Notes: generated by a model from the letters alone, not told the origin. A DNA stretch of 64,000 bases from Kitasatospora sp. MAP12-44 (GCF_029892095.1 NZ_JARZAE010000004.1:8680001-8744000), one strand, 5' to 3'; counted from the stretch's first letter, positions 18,186-26,943 are shown. Translations and numbers: made by a program.

Positions 18186-18843
18186 GGTCAACTCCGGGGG
18201 AGACGAGGCGGTCATGGTTATCTGGTGGGTGTCGTCCGGCCGGACGCCGGCGACGGCGCTGATCAGCCGTCCGCCCGACGCTGGATGCGACACGCGGAAT
18301 GAGCGGATGGCGGCGTGGTCTGGCGGATCGCCGGTGGCGCGAACGTGGTCCAGGCCGTCGGCGAGCGGTGCTTGCGCCCGGATGAGATCGGCGATGGGCC
18401 CGGGGTTCCGGGCGGTGACGTGTCTGGGAGTGCGAGACCGGCGGATCGCACTCTGTGTGCGGGCGGGCCGGGCGCGGACGTCCTGGCTCGCCGTTCTTGA
18501 TGGTGGTGATCCGGTCGCTGGTGGGAGTGTTCGCCCAGGCCGGGGCGGCCGCGAGGACGAGTGACGGCAGGACGACCGCAGAGGCGGTAGGGGTGCTGAG
18601 CGGACTGTGGGTACGAGAAGAAGGCGGGGGAACTGGTTCCCCGTGGGCGGCGATGGCCACGATCGGTACGAGCACGGGGCGCACCGGCGGAGAATGCGCC
18701 TGGCCGGGTGAGGCAATGCCTCGCCGCCCCTGACGTTGCGTGGGTCGGGCGCGTCGAGCGGCTGTGTCGGCGGGGCGCGGCGGTGGCGCGGGTCCGGACG
18801 TGGGGAATGTGCCGGGCTGTGGGGCAGTGGGGCAGTGGGTGAG
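18186..18843. other. intergenic, no convincing gene
   Basis: 658 bp upstream of the CHAP gene. A minus-strand frame contains a signal-like stretch AVVLPSLVLAAAPAWA but continues into arginine- and proline-rich sequence with no motif, and I do not accept it as a gene. Confidence 0.4.
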
Positions 18844-19174
18844 TCAGTCGTCTGTGTCGAGGGTGGTGGGCGAGGGCTGGGTGCAGGGCTCGGCGGTCCA
18901 GCCGGCCAGCCTGGGCGCGGCGGTGATCGCCCGGCTAGCCAGGCGCAGGCTGGTCTCGGGGGCTCGGTGTCCGGCGTGGCGGTGGAACAGGGCGAGGCCG
19001 ATGGAGCCGGGGTGCGGGCCGGGCCCGGATGTGCTCGAGTTCGTCGTCCGGGTGGGCGTTGGCCCACACGATGTCTGCCGCGATCGCGGGTGGGAGCGTG
19101 TCGGCCGGTGTATGCGTGTCGAGCCTGAGCCTCAATCGGATCAGGACGATCTCCACGCTCCTCAGCTCCAGCAC
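18844..19174 (-). pseudogene. hypothetical protein, frameshifted, coupled to upstream peptide gene
   Basis: GTG at 19174 overlaps the end of the 66-residue secreted-peptide gene by 13 bp. The first 60 codons read VLELRSVEIVLIRLRLRLDT, then AIAADIVWANAHPDDELEHI; the frame then shifts by one base near 19010-19025 and resumes as GSIGLALFHRHAGHRAPETS and LRLASRAITAAPRLAGWT, ending DTDD at 18844. Codon use looks like coding sequence in both halves, so a single indel broke the gene. The family is not recognised; it may have worked with the exported peptide before it. Confidence 0.5.
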
Positions 19175-19362
19175 GCCGGGCACGCCTGGCCGTCCGTCAC
19201 CGGGCCGGTGACGGACGGCTGCTCGGCGGCAGCGGCCGCGGCCGCCACCGTCCGGGTCGGCCCCAGCTGCGCGGCGGCCGATCCCGCGGTGCCGACCAGC
19301 GCACCCGCGACGGTGCGCAGGACGGCTGCAGTGCGCAGGACGGTGCGAGTGGACGAAAGCAT
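19162..19362 (-). CDS. small secreted peptide, 66 residues
   Basis: ATG at 19362 has GGGGAA ten bases upstream. The product starts MLSSTRTVLRTAAVLRTVAG, continues through a hydrophobic stretch to GTAGSAAA (probable signal cleavage), and leaves a mature peptide of about 34 residues ending TDGQACPACWS with a C-x-x-C. Small size, signal peptide and overlap with the next gene fit a peptide signal or secreted factor, but I recognise no family. Transcribed divergently from the LuxR-type gene at 19.4 kb. Confidence 0.5.
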   Translation of the reverse strand: MLSSTRTVLRTAAVLRTVAGALVGTAGSAAAQLGPTRTVAAAAAAAEQPSVTGPVTDGQACPACWS

Positions 19363-19434
19363 GGCGGTATTCCCCGTTCGGCATCGTGGTGGGCTGCGGA
19401 CCTGGTCCCGGAGCCGGACTTCGCCGGCTCTGTC

Positions 19435-20262
19435 GTGCTTCCGGCTGCTGAACAAGAGTCTGGCCGCGGGTTGGGCGGCCCGGAAGCACCCCACGATGGC
19501 ACTGGGTGGCCTGGCACCATGTGTCCACCCGGGAACGAGTCCGCCGCAGCGCCCTGCGGCGGTCACGCACCGGGTTGCACCGCTTCTGGTCAGAGCCACT
19601 GGGCGCTGGACGAACTCGCCGTCGCCGCCTCCGCGGTCCACGTGGCCGACGGCGACACCGGCGCGGCGCTGGCCGCCCTGGACGTCGTCAGCTGCGAATG
19701 GCCGCAGCACACCGTGGCCCGGGCCCGGGCACTGCTCGCCGCGGGCCGCGACGGGTCGGCCCTGACGGCGCTCGCCGATCTGCCGTCCGACGGGCGGTCG
19801 GCACCGCCCAGCCGGGTGCAGGCGTGTCTGCTGCGGGTCCAGGCCGCGCTCAGGAGCGGCGAATTCGACGAAGCGCACCGCCTGCTGGCGCAGGCCCTCG
19901 CGCTGGGCCGGCCCGAGCAGCTGCGGCGCCTGTTCGTGGAGAGCGGGTCCGCTGTCCACGGGCTGCTGCGCCGGGACGCCCAGCTGGCGTGGGCGCACCG
20001 CTGGCTGCCGGCGGAGCTGCTCCTGACGAACGGGCGCACCATGGGTGTCGGGCAACCGTCGGGCGTGGTCGAGCCGCTGAGCGAACGGGAGCGGGACGTC
20101 CTGAACCAGGCCGTCCGGATGCTGTCGACCGAGGAGATCGCGGCCGAGCTGTTCGTGTCGGTCAACACGGTCAAGACGCATCTCAAGAGCGTGTTCCGCA
20201 AGCTGTGCGTCACCCGCCGCAGCGAGGCCGTTCACCCGGCCCAGGAACTCGGCCCGCTGTGA
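19435..20262 (+). CDS. LuxR-family C-terminal protein (LAL-like, lacks ATPase)
   Basis: Convincing coding sequence begins near 19594 (ALDELAVAASAVHVADGDTG) and has TPR-like helices, then a LuxR DNA-binding domain at the end: PLSERERDVLNQAVRMLSTE, EIAAELFVSVNTVKTHLKSV, FRKLCVTRRSEAV. This is the C-terminal third of a MalT/LAL regulator; the Walker-type ATPase and most of the TPR region are absent. The start is uncertain (GTG 19435 or ATG 19519, neither with a good ribosome site), so this is either a truncated relic or a stand-alone effector domain. The HTH itself looks complete. Confidence 0.6.
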   Translation: MLPAAEQESGRGLGGPEAPHDGTGWPGTMCPPGNESAAAPCGGHAPGCTASGQSHWALDELAVAASAVHVADGDTGAALAALDVVSCEWPQHTVARARALLAAGRDGSALTALADLPSDGRSAPPSRVQACLLRVQAALRSGEFDEAHRLLAQALALGRPEQLRRLFVESGSAVHGLLRRDAQLAWAHRWLPAELLLTNGRTMGVGQPSGVVEPLSERERDVLNQAVRMLSTEEIAAELFVSVNTVKTHLKSVFRKLCVTRRSEAVHPAQELGPL

Positions 20263-20530
20263 GCGCGGATGCCGGACGGTTTCCCCTGATTCGGGCGAAG
20301 CCGTCCGGTGCGCCGGGACCGACGATGGTGGGGCGCCACCGGACTCCCAGCCCCGAGGGGGCATGCATGCGCTACGAATACGGGCTGCTGATCCGCTTCC
20401 AGGGGTAGGCCTGCGTGTGCTCGAAATGCGTCAGCTGCCCGAGTGAGCCCCCGCGTTCACTCGCACCCCGGCGCGGTGCGACCGTGGACGGTGGACCGTG
20501 CCATGTCCGCCAAGACAAGCAGGAGGAGAG
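20263..20530. other. intergenic, nothing recognised
   Basis: Between the LuxR-like gene and a small gene at 20531. No motif is visible beyond the ribosome site of the next gene. Confidence 0.4.
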
Positions 20531-20872
20531 ATGGCGACACATCTTCAACCGCCGAGAACACCACGCGACCTGCGCGCGGCGGTCACCGCGGTCCAGGCGG
20601 CGTACGACCGCCTGATGGCCGCCCCGCACCCGGACCCCGGGCTGCTGCTCGACCTCCAGCACCACACCCGCGAACTGAACGCCCTGGCCGACCAGGCACG
20701 GGGGGAGGCGGCGCACGGGCGCTCGGACCGGATCCACTGCCGCTGCGCGGGCGCCGACCGGGCAGCGGCAGTGGATCATCCAGCACGCCGGCTGACTCAC
20801 GGTGTCCCGATGCCCCGCCACGCCGACCGGGCCGTGGTGCTGCGGGGCGGGCCGCTGGCGGCCGACAATTGA
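20531..20872 (+). CDS. small hypothetical protein
   Basis: 113 codons from ATG at 20531 after a strong AGGAGGAGAG. The first 60 residues (TPRDLRAAVTAVQAAYDRLM, then LLLDLQHHTRELNALADQA) should form two amphipathic helices; the rest is less protein-like and may lie in a shifted frame. No family is recognised. It ends 43 bp before the left end of an IS5 element. Confidence 0.4.
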   Translation: MATHLQPPRTPRDLRAAVTAVQAAYDRLMAAPHPDPGLLLDLQHHTRELNALADQARGEAAHGRSDRIHCRCAGADRAAAVDHPARRLTHGVPMPRHADRAVVLRGGPLAADN

Positions 20873-20915
20873 CGACACGTCGATCGGACGTTGTGCCGGG
20901 AGGCCGCCGCACTTA

Positions 20916-21955
20916 CGACCTGGTGCGTGATTGCGTCGGCGATGTGACCAGCGGTGTTGTGGGCGGCATGATCTGACGGTGTGACGATCAAGGTGAACCG
21001 TGCGGTCCTCGGCCATCGGGTGCTGACCGGCATCTCGCGGCGGCACCTGGCGGATCTGGTCGTCGAACCGGCTACTCCGTGGCAGGCCGTGGTCGAGGGC
21101 CGGCGCGACGTTGCCCGCGGTGGAGCACGGCAACGGGCGGCCGGTGCGGGTGCCAGGCATCGGCTCGTGTTCGTCGACCGGGTGACCGTCACGCTCATCC
21201 ACCTGCGCCACGACTTGCCCCATGCCGTCCTGGCCCTGCTCCTCGGAGTCGACCGCTCCACCGTAAGCCGGGCAATCGGCGAGGTCAGGGGCCTGCTCGC
21301 CAACCGCGGTTTCGCCGTGCCCGACCGTCCCGGGGTCCGGTCGCGGACCCTGGCGGACGTCTTTGCCTACGCCCAGGCCGAGGGCGTCGTACTGCGACTG
21401 GACGCTACCGAGGTCCAGGTCCGCCGGCCGGCCCCGCATCGCGGTGGGCGGCGGGTCTTCGTCTCCGGCAAGAAGAAGCAGAACACGATGAAGGCCACCG
21501 TCGTCGCCGACGCGAAGGGCCGCACCCTGTGGGCTGGCAACCTCCGCCCCGGACGCATGCACGACGCCACCGCGATACGGGGCGAGGGCATCGACGACCT
21601 CTTCCGACAGTTCCCCAAGGTCCAAGTGCTTCTCGACGATGGCTACTTGGGACTGCGAAAGGACCATCCTGGCAAGGCCGTCACACCACCGAGGAAACCG
21701 AACAAGATCGCCGCGCCGGAAGTCCACGAGGCCCAGGAGCGCCCGCTACGAGCACTCCTCCCAGCGCATTCCCGTCGAACACGCCCTCGTCGACCACAAG
21801 CGCTGGAAGGGACTGGCCCGCTGGACCCACCGCCGCGACACCCTCCCGGCCACCTACGTCGCCGTCGCCGGCCTCGTCTCCGACCGCACCGCTACCACCT
21901 GACAACGGCCGTCCGTCAGGCCGTCACATCGCCACCGCAGTCACGTACCAGGTCG
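20916..21955 (+). mobile_element. IS5-family element (1040 bp, TTA target duplication)
   Basis: The ends CGACCTGGTGCGTGATTGCG (20916) and, reversed, CGACCTGGTACGTGACTGCG (ending at 21955) are imperfect inverted repeats that continue to GGCGATGTGAC, about 33 bp. Both sides carry TTA (20913-20915 and 21956-21958), the target duplication typical of the group. The right-hand TTA is the complement of the stop codon TAA of the hydrolase beyond it. It holds one frameshifted transposase. Confidence 0.9.
20981..21902 (+). pseudogene. IS5-family (DDE_Tnp_4) transposase, frameshifted
   Basis: GTG at 20981. Intact N-terminal two thirds: HDLPHAVLALLLGVDRSTVS (helix-turn-helix), LRLDATEVQVRRP with the first Asp, KKKQNTMKATVVADAKGRTL, RPGRMHDATAI and VQVLLDDGYLGL with the second Asp. 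Near 21725-21745 the frame is lost by one base and continues in another as HSSQRIPVEHALVDHKRWKG, which carries the Glu, ending LVSDRTATT at 21902. A single indel therefore inactivates it unless frameshifting rescues it. Confidence 0.85.
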
Positions 21956-22807
21956 TTAAGCGTCCAGGAAGGTGTGTACATCGGTGGCGAAGTTCTGGGC
22001 GTGCTGGAAGAGGAAGCCGTGGGCGGCGTCTGGGTAGAGCTTCACGCGTGCGTCGGGGATGAGGCTGGCGGTGAGGTGGGAGTACCAGGGAAGGATCATC
22101 CGGTCGTCGTCGCCGTTCGCGATGAAGACCGGCTGCTTGATCGCCGCGAGTCGCTGCAGCAGCCCGAAGTTCGGCGTCCCCCACTTCAGGACCGCGTCGT
22201 ACTGGGCGTTGCGGGTCCGCCAGTTGCTCTGCTCGTCGCGGCCTTCGGTCCGGGCGAAGATCCGGCCGAGGACCTGTTGGCCGGCGGCCCGGCTTCCGAG
22301 CGAGTCGGTGAAGAACGCGTGGAGGTAGCCCTCGGGTTGCGTCGTCGGCGCGCCGACCGCGGAGATGATGTCGGGCGCCCAGCCGTGCATCCCCGGGGCG
22401 CCCTGCGGCGCCGTCGAGGCCAGCACTACCCGGCTCACCAGCGATGACCTGGTGAGCGTGATCTCTTGGGCGACGAAGCTGCCGATCGAGAACCCGAGCA
22501 GGTTGATGCTGTCGAGCCCGAGCGCTTCGGTGAAAGTGATCGCGTCGTCCGCCATCTGGGCGATGGCGTTGGGAGTGGTTCCCGTGGTCGCGGCCACCCC
22601 CGCGTTGTCGAAGGTGATGACGTCGCGAGAAGCCGCGAGCGCGTCGACGAGGTCGGGGTCCCAGTTGTCGAGGTTGCCGCGGAAGTGTTGGAGGAGCACC
22701 AGCGGGCGCCCTCTCTGCGGCCCCAGGCGTCGGTAGGCGTAGCTGATGCCGTTGGATCCCTCGACGGTCGACGTCTTGGCGTCCAGGTAGCTGTAGCTGT
22801 TCTCCAT
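21956..22807 (-). CDS. alpha/beta hydrolase (Ser nucleophile)
   Basis: 283 residues, ATG at 22807. It has the hydrolase core: VLLQHFRG, ITFDNAGVA, nucleophile elbow LLGFSIGS (Ser107), acid in FIANGDDDRM and catalytic His in PDAAHGFLFQHA. It resembles the esterase/peroxidase-like group and probably hydrolyses a small ester or related bond in the cytoplasm. It lies 29 bp after hydrolase 2 and is probably cotranscribed with it. Its stop codon TAA (21956-21958) is the target duplication of the IS5 element, so the gene was spared. Confidence 0.85.
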   Translation of the reverse strand: MENSYSYLDAKTSTVEGSNGISYAYRRLGPQRGRPLVLLQHFRGNLDNWDPDLVDALAASRDVITFDNAGVAATTGTTPNAIAQMADDAITFTEALGLDSINLLGFSIGSFVAQEITLTRSSLVSRVVLASTAPQGAPGMHGWAPDIISAVGAPTTQPEGYLHAFFTDSLGSRAAGQQVLGRIFARTEGRDEQSNWRTRNAQYDAVLKWGTPNFGLLQRLAAIKQPVFIANGDDDRMILPWYSHLTASLIPDARVKLYPDAAHGFLFQHAQNFATDVHTFLDA

Positions 22808-22836
22808 CGTCGTTCCGATCCGTGTGGGTGGCGGCT

Positions 22837-23688
22837 CTATTCGGCTTCGCGTACGTGGTCGCAGTCGCCGTTGATCCAGCCGGCGATGACCGCGGCGTAG
22901 TCGGCGGGGCTCTGCTCCCAGGGGAAGTGGCCGGACTGAAAGCCGGTCAGGCGGCTGCAGGGCAGTCGGGCGCGCAGGTAGACGCCGTTGGACGGCGGGA
23001 CGAGCGCGTCGTGTTCGGCGTTCATCACCTGCACCGGGGTGGTGATCGAGGGCAGGAGGTCGGCCAGGATGGGAAGTTCGTCCGGGTAGGTGCGCACGTA
23101 GCGCGCCGACTGCGCGAATCTGCCGTCCTGGTAGGAGGCGACGTAGTCCTCCCAGACCTCGGGCTCCTCCGCCCTGGGGGCCACCTGTTCCACCGTCGCG
23201 CCCACCTGGGCCCGGCTGTCGAACCCGTCCAGGAAGCCGAGGTCGGGGGCGGCGATGATGTTCGCGAGTGATCCGGTCACTTCGAGCGGATACGCGGCCG
23301 CGCCGCTGCCGACGATCAGTGAGGCGAGCGTGCCGGGATAGCGGCCGGCCAGGAACAGCGCGGCACTGGTCCCCACGTCGGGGGCGAGCAGGTGGGGCTT
23401 GCCCAGGTCCCATTCGCCGATCAGCCGGTGCAGGAACCGGGCCATCGCGGAGGGCCGGAACAGCTCGGTGCGTCCTTCGGAGTGCCCGAACCCGGGCAGG
23501 TCGACGGCGACGAGCCGGGCGACCGGCGCGAGCCGGTCCCAGATGCGGCGGAACGCGAACAGGCTCTCGGGCCACGGGCTCGTCATGAGCAGGGTCGGCC
23601 CCGGGCCCTCGCCGGTGTCGAGCGTTCGGATGCCCAGACCGTCGGCCGACCTGGTCACCAGCGCATGGCCGGTCATGCTCGTCGTCAT
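22837..23688 (-). CDS. alpha/beta hydrolase with Asp nucleophile (haloalkane dehalogenase / epoxide hydrolase-like)
   Basis: 283 residues from ATG at 23688 (AAGGGA eight bases upstream; the ATG nine bases earlier abuts that site). Core motifs: oxyanion loop near SPWPESLFAFRRIW, AVDLPGFGHS, and a nucleophile elbow LLAPDVGTSAA in which Asp104 takes the place of the usual Ser, as in haloalkane and fluoroacetate dehalogenases and epoxide hydrolases. The acid is probably in NAEHDALVPP and the His in FQSGHFPWEQ. First gene of a pair with hydrolase 1. A regulon-type palindrome lies about 110 bp upstream. The substrate is unknown. Confidence 0.8.
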   Translation of the reverse strand: MTTSMTGHALVTRSADGLGIRTLDTGEGPGPTLLMTSPWPESLFAFRRIWDRLAPVARLVAVDLPGFGHSEGRTELFRPSAMARFLHRLIGEWDLGKPHLLAPDVGTSAALFLAGRYPGTLASLIVGSGAAAYPLEVTGSLANIIAAPDLGFLDGFDSRAQVGATVEQVAPRAEEPEVWEDYVASYQDGRFAQSARYVRTYPDELPILADLLPSITTPVQVMNAEHDALVPPSNGVYLRARLPCSRLTGFQSGHFPWEQSPADYAAVIAGWINGDCDHVREAE

Positions 23689-23795
23689 CCTGGTCATCCC
23701 TTTCGAGGCGTGTCGCCCCTGGAGCTGGGGTGCATTCGCGAGACGCGCCGGGCGGTGTGTACCTCACCAGCACAGCACCCGGCCGGTTGGCCCCG

Positions 23796-23817
23796 ACATC
23801 ACGCGAATAGGTGATGT
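23796..23817 (-). promoter_or_regulatory. regulon-type operator upstream of hydrolase 2
   Basis: A perfect inverted repeat: ACATCAC, eight-base spacer GCGAATAG, GTGATGT. Read toward the gene it is TCAC-CTATTCGC-GTGA. It is one of at least five such sites in this block. Confidence 0.7.
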
Positions 23818-23869
23818 CCAGGCGCCATAGGGTCGCTGGTCGCAGCATTCGACCGGTTCCGCGGCGCGG

Positions 23870-24220
23870 GCGACGACCGCGTCGATCCAGACCTTGAGCC
23901 GGGTCCACCTCCCCGAGCGAGGTTGCCCGGCTGGTGCCGGTCACCGGTGTACGCCAGGGCGAACCGCTCTCCGTCGATCTTCAGTTCGGTGCTGGTTCCG
24001 CTGAAGGTCTCGTTCGGGACCGGCCGGCGGGGGGCGTTCGCCTCCCGGATGAACCGCGCGGTGAGCTCGTGCGCGATGCCTTCACGTTGTCGCGGACCAG
24101 CAGGTGGGCGGGGCCGCCGAGGTTGTGACGTGGTAGCCCACCGACTCCGGGACGTCGGGGCCTTTGGCGAAGTCCGGATCGGAGCGAAGGTCCTCGTGGG
24201 TGGTCTCCTTCGTGTCGCGG
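23870..24220 (-). pseudogene. decayed hypothetical gene
   Basis: Protein-like sequence is spread over two or three frames: THEDLRSDPDFAKGPDVPES, then VGYHVT, NLGGPAHLLVRDN, then GIAHELTARFIREANAPRRP and TELKIDGERFALAYTGDRHQ. Single-base shifts near 24125 and 24085 would join them. It starts right after hydrolase 3 and could once have been in its operon. I recognise no family. Confidence 0.35.
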
Positions 24221-24949
24221 TCAGGAGCGGTGAGCGCGCGGTGGGATCGGCGCGCGGACCTGCTCGGCGATCCACACCTTGGCGAAGGCCGTCCAGGCGG
24301 CCGCGTCGCCTGCGCCCTGGGCGAGGCCGAGGCTGTGCGGGCCGTGCGGGAATACGTGCACGGTGTGCGGGACCTCGTGCGCGGCCAGGGCCGCGGCGAG
24401 CCGGTAGGTGTGCTCAGGCGGGACGTAGATGTCCTCGGCGGTGTGCCACAGGAAGAACGGAGGCGACCCGCCGGTCACCAGGGAGTCGAGCGAGGTTGCC
24501 CTGCGCAGCTCGGGCGAGGCGTCCTCGCCGAGCAGGATCACGCGCGAGGGCCGGTAGGTCTCTGTCTCCATGGAGGTGATCGCGTAGCCCAGGACGGCGA
24601 ACTGCACCTGCTCGGCCGGGTCCTCGCTGGGAGCGAGGGCGGCGTGCCCGGCCAGGTGGCCGCCGGCTGAGAAGCCGACCACGCCGATGCGGTCGGCGCC
24701 TTGCCCGCGCTGACGCCGGATCTCCGCCCTCAGAGCGTTGAGCGGTTCGGGGTGCCGCGCGTTGAGTGGATACCGGAAGACGCTCGCCGACAGGCCCAGG
24801 CTTGAGAGCCAGGCAGCGACCGGCTGCGCCTCGTGCGGGGCGTGCTCGGCATAGCCCCCGCCCGGCAGCACGATCACGTGCGCCGCCCAGGGCCGCTCGC
24901 TCCCACTCCGGCCGTGTTCCGCCGGCCGGGTGTCGGGTCGATCGCTCAC
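24221..24949 (-). CDS. alpha/beta hydrolase, BD-FAE / acetyl-esterase-like
   Basis: 242 residues from GTG at 24949, preceded by GGAGGTGG. Oxyanion motif VIVLPGGGYAEHAPHE, nucleophile elbow VVGFSAGGHLAG (Ser94), acid in HTAEDIYVPPEH and His in FPHGPHSLGLA: the pattern of small carbohydrate- or aryl-esterases in the BD-FAE/Axe group. It would deacylate a small ester. A regulon-type site lies about 100 bp upstream in the divergent region shared with the metallo-beta-lactamase-fold gene. Confidence 0.85.
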   Translation of the reverse strand: MSDRPDTRPAEHGRSGSERPWAAHVIVLPGGGYAEHAPHEAQPVAAWLSSLGLSASVFRYPLNARHPEPLNALRAEIRRQRGQGADRIGVVGFSAGGHLAGHAALAPSEDPAEQVQFAVLGYAITSMETETYRPSRVILLGEDASPELRRATSLDSLVTGGSPPFFLWHTAEDIYVPPEHTYRLAAALAAHEVPHTVHVFPHGPHSLGLAQGAGDAAAWTAFAKVWIAEQVRAPIPPRAHRS

Positions 24950-25043
24950 CGCGCACCACCTCCGCACCTGCCCGCGGACGCCGCAACCGACCCCGATCCG
25001 CCGGGCTCTACCAAGAAAGGTCACCACTGCGCCGGCCGCGCCG

Positions 25044-25065
25044 ACATCACGCGAACAGGTGAGGC
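25044..25065 (-). promoter_or_regulatory. regulon-type operator upstream of hydrolase 3
   Basis: ACATCAC-GCGAACAG-GTGAGGC on the plus strand. Read toward hydrolase 3 it is TCAC-CTGTTCGC-GTGA. It differs from the 23.8-kb site by one base in the spacer. Confidence 0.65.
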
Positions 25066-25105
25066 GACTACTTCGCGGGCGCGTTCCCGCAGCTCACGCC
25101 GTGGG

Positions 25106-25126
25106 GCTCACGTATTTGGGTGATGT
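25106..25126 (+). promoter_or_regulatory. regulon-type operator upstream of the metallo-beta-lactamase-fold gene
   Basis: GCTCAC-GTATTTGG-GTGATGT, about 80 bp before the start at 25206. The spacer keeps the TATT core; the arms fit the consensus. Together with the site at 25044 it forms a pair serving divergent genes. Confidence 0.6.
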
Positions 25127-25205
25127 CGCGACACTCGGCCACGGGGCGACGATGTGGCTGTCTCCCACAGGTGACCGACACAGGTGACCGATTGGACGGA
25201 GCATC

Positions 25206-26096
25206 ATGTCAACGGACTCTTCCCTCAGCTACGACGTGTTCGTCGCCGACCCGACGCCGATGAACGACTCCGCACCGCTGCCCACCGGGGAGCCGCGCCT
25301 CTACCAGCCGATCGCGGTCACGCTCGTCCACGGTACGCGCGACGCCGTGCTCGTCGACCCGCCGCTGACGACAGCGCAGGCCCAAGCGGTCGGCGACTGG
25401 GTCCAGGCGCACGGCAGGCGCCTGACGCACATCGTCGCCACCCACGGACACGGCGACCACTGGTTCACCGCCGACGTTCTCGCCCGGCGCTTCGGCGCGC
25501 AAGTGGTCGCCTCTGCGTCCGCCATCGAGCAGATGCACCTCAACGTGTCCGCCCGCGAGGTTCTGTGGGACGCGCTGTGGCCGGGGCAGATCCCCGCCTC
25601 GCCCGTCACCGCCGTCCCCGCGCCCGGCGGCCGCATCAGCCTCGAAGGGCACGACCTCACCCTCGTGGACGTGGGGCACGCGGACAGCGACGACTGCAGC
25701 GTGCTGCACGTGCCCGACCTCAACCTGGTGGTGGCCGGGGATGTGATCTACAACGGCGTCCACCTGTACCTCGGGGAATCAGGTGGCGAGTTCGGCTCCT
25801 GGCGCGCCTGCATCGACGCCGTCGAGGCCCTGGAGCCGCGCCACATCGTCGCCAGCCACCAGAACCCGATCCTGGACGACGACGCCCGACGCCTCATCGC
25901 CGAGACCCGCCAGTACCTCGACACCGCACAAGACGCCCTGGCCAGATACGGCAGCCCGGTCGGGTTCTTCCACGCGATGGACGAGCGCTACCCCGAGCGA
26001 CTGGGCCACACCGTGCTGTGGGTCAGCGCGCGAGCGCTCTACCTCGCCCGCGAGGGCGGAGACCCCTTGCAGAACCTGCTGACCGCCTGGCTGTGA
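25206..26096 (+). CDS. metallo-beta-lactamase-fold hydrolase
   Basis: 296 residues, ATG at 25206 with GGA-rich leader. Metal site THGHGDHW (H80, H82, D84, H85), a further ligand in VDVGHADSDDC, Asp in VVAGDVIYNGVH and a late His in IVASHQNP give the full MBL set. The N-terminus (QPIAVTLVHGTRDAVLVDPP) and C-terminal helices match the general hydrolase group, not true beta-lactamases; quinolinase, lactonase or thioester activity are all possible. Probably cotranscribed with the gene 55 bp downstream. Confidence 0.85.
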   Translation: MSTDSSLSYDVFVADPTPMNDSAPLPTGEPRLYQPIAVTLVHGTRDAVLVDPPLTTAQAQAVGDWVQAHGRRLTHIVATHGHGDHWFTADVLARRFGAQVVASASAIEQMHLNVSAREVLWDALWPGQIPASPVTAVPAPGGRISLEGHDLTLVDVGHADSDDCSVLHVPDLNLVVAGDVIYNGVHLYLGESGGEFGSWRACIDAVEALEPRHIVASHQNPILDDDARRLIAETRQYLDTAQDALARYGSPVGFFHAMDERYPERLGHTVLWVSARALYLAREGGDPLQNLLTAWL

Positions 26097-26151
26097 CCGG
26101 CGGTCGCGCGACGACACGGACGCCGTGCCCCCCACGAAGCGAGGAAGTGTG

Positions 26152-26871
26152 ATGAGTGACCTGCTGGATCTCGTACTCCGCGCCCACGGCGGGCTCAGCC
26201 GGTGGCAGGCGGCGACTGTCATCCACGCGAAGGGCGCCGTCGGCGGGCTGTTGTGGACCCTCGTCGGCCAGGAGGGGATCCTCGCCGACGCCGACATGAC
26301 CGTCGATGTCCACCGCCAGCGGCTGGTCTTCACCGGCTTCACGCGCCCGCAGCTGCGCGGCGTGTTCACCCCCGACCACGTCGAGATCCTCGGGCCGAAC
26401 GGCGCGGTCGTCGCCGCCCGGTCAACCCCGCGCGACGCCTTCGCAGGCCTGGGTGAAGGCGACCCGTGGGACGAACTCCACGTGCTCTACTTCGCCGGCT
26501 ACGCCCTGTGGAACTACCTCACCGCGCCCTACCTGCTCACCCGCCCCGGCGTCCATGTCACGGAGCTGGAGCCGTGGCGGGGGGCCGACCAGGACTGGCG
26601 GCGCCTGCGCGCGCAGTTCCCGGCAGAGGTGGCCACGCACTGCACCGAGCAGGACTTCTACTACGACCAGGCCGGCCTGCTGCGCCGCCACGACTACGCG
26701 CCCGACGTGCTCGGCGGGACCCCCGCCGCGCACCTCGTCGAGCGGCACATCACCGCGTCCGGGCTGGTCTTCCCCACCCACCGGTACATCGTGCCCGTCG
26801 ACCAGGACGGGCAGGCCGCATCGGAGCCGGTCCTCATCTCGATCGACCTCGACGAGGTGCACGTCGCATGA
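26152..26871 (+). CDS. hypothetical protein, cotranscribed with MBL-fold gene
   Basis: 239 residues, ATG at 26152 after GAGGAAG. No signal peptide. The sequence opens LLDLVLRAHGGLSRWQAATV and continues with beta-rich stretches (VGGLLWTLVGQEGILADADM, HRQRLVFTGFTRPQLRGVF), a Trp/Tyr-rich middle (LHVLYFAGYALWNYLTAPYL) and ends LISIDLDEVHVA. The alternation suggests a lipocalin- or LolA-like beta barrel, which is only an impression. Its position suggests a role with the MBL-fold enzyme; function unknown. Confidence 0.6.
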   Translation: MSDLLDLVLRAHGGLSRWQAATVIHAKGAVGGLLWTLVGQEGILADADMTVDVHRQRLVFTGFTRPQLRGVFTPDHVEILGPNGAVVAARSTPRDAFAGLGEGDPWDELHVLYFAGYALWNYLTAPYLLTRPGVHVTELEPWRGADQDWRRLRAQFPAEVATHCTEQDFYYDQAGLLRRHDYAPDVLGGTPAAHLVERHITASGLVFPTHRYIVPVDQDGQAASEPVLISIDLDEVHVA

Positions 26872-26943
26872 CCGAGCCGGGCAGCCCGCGAGGCTCACCA
26901 GCCCGAGCAGGCCGCGGCCACCGGCGGAGCCGCCGGCGCCGCG

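Noticed and set aside
18425..18684. Small exported peptide ahead of the CHAP gene
   Set aside because: A hydrophobic stretch is present but the frame continues into low-complexity Arg/Pro sequence and has no ribosome site.
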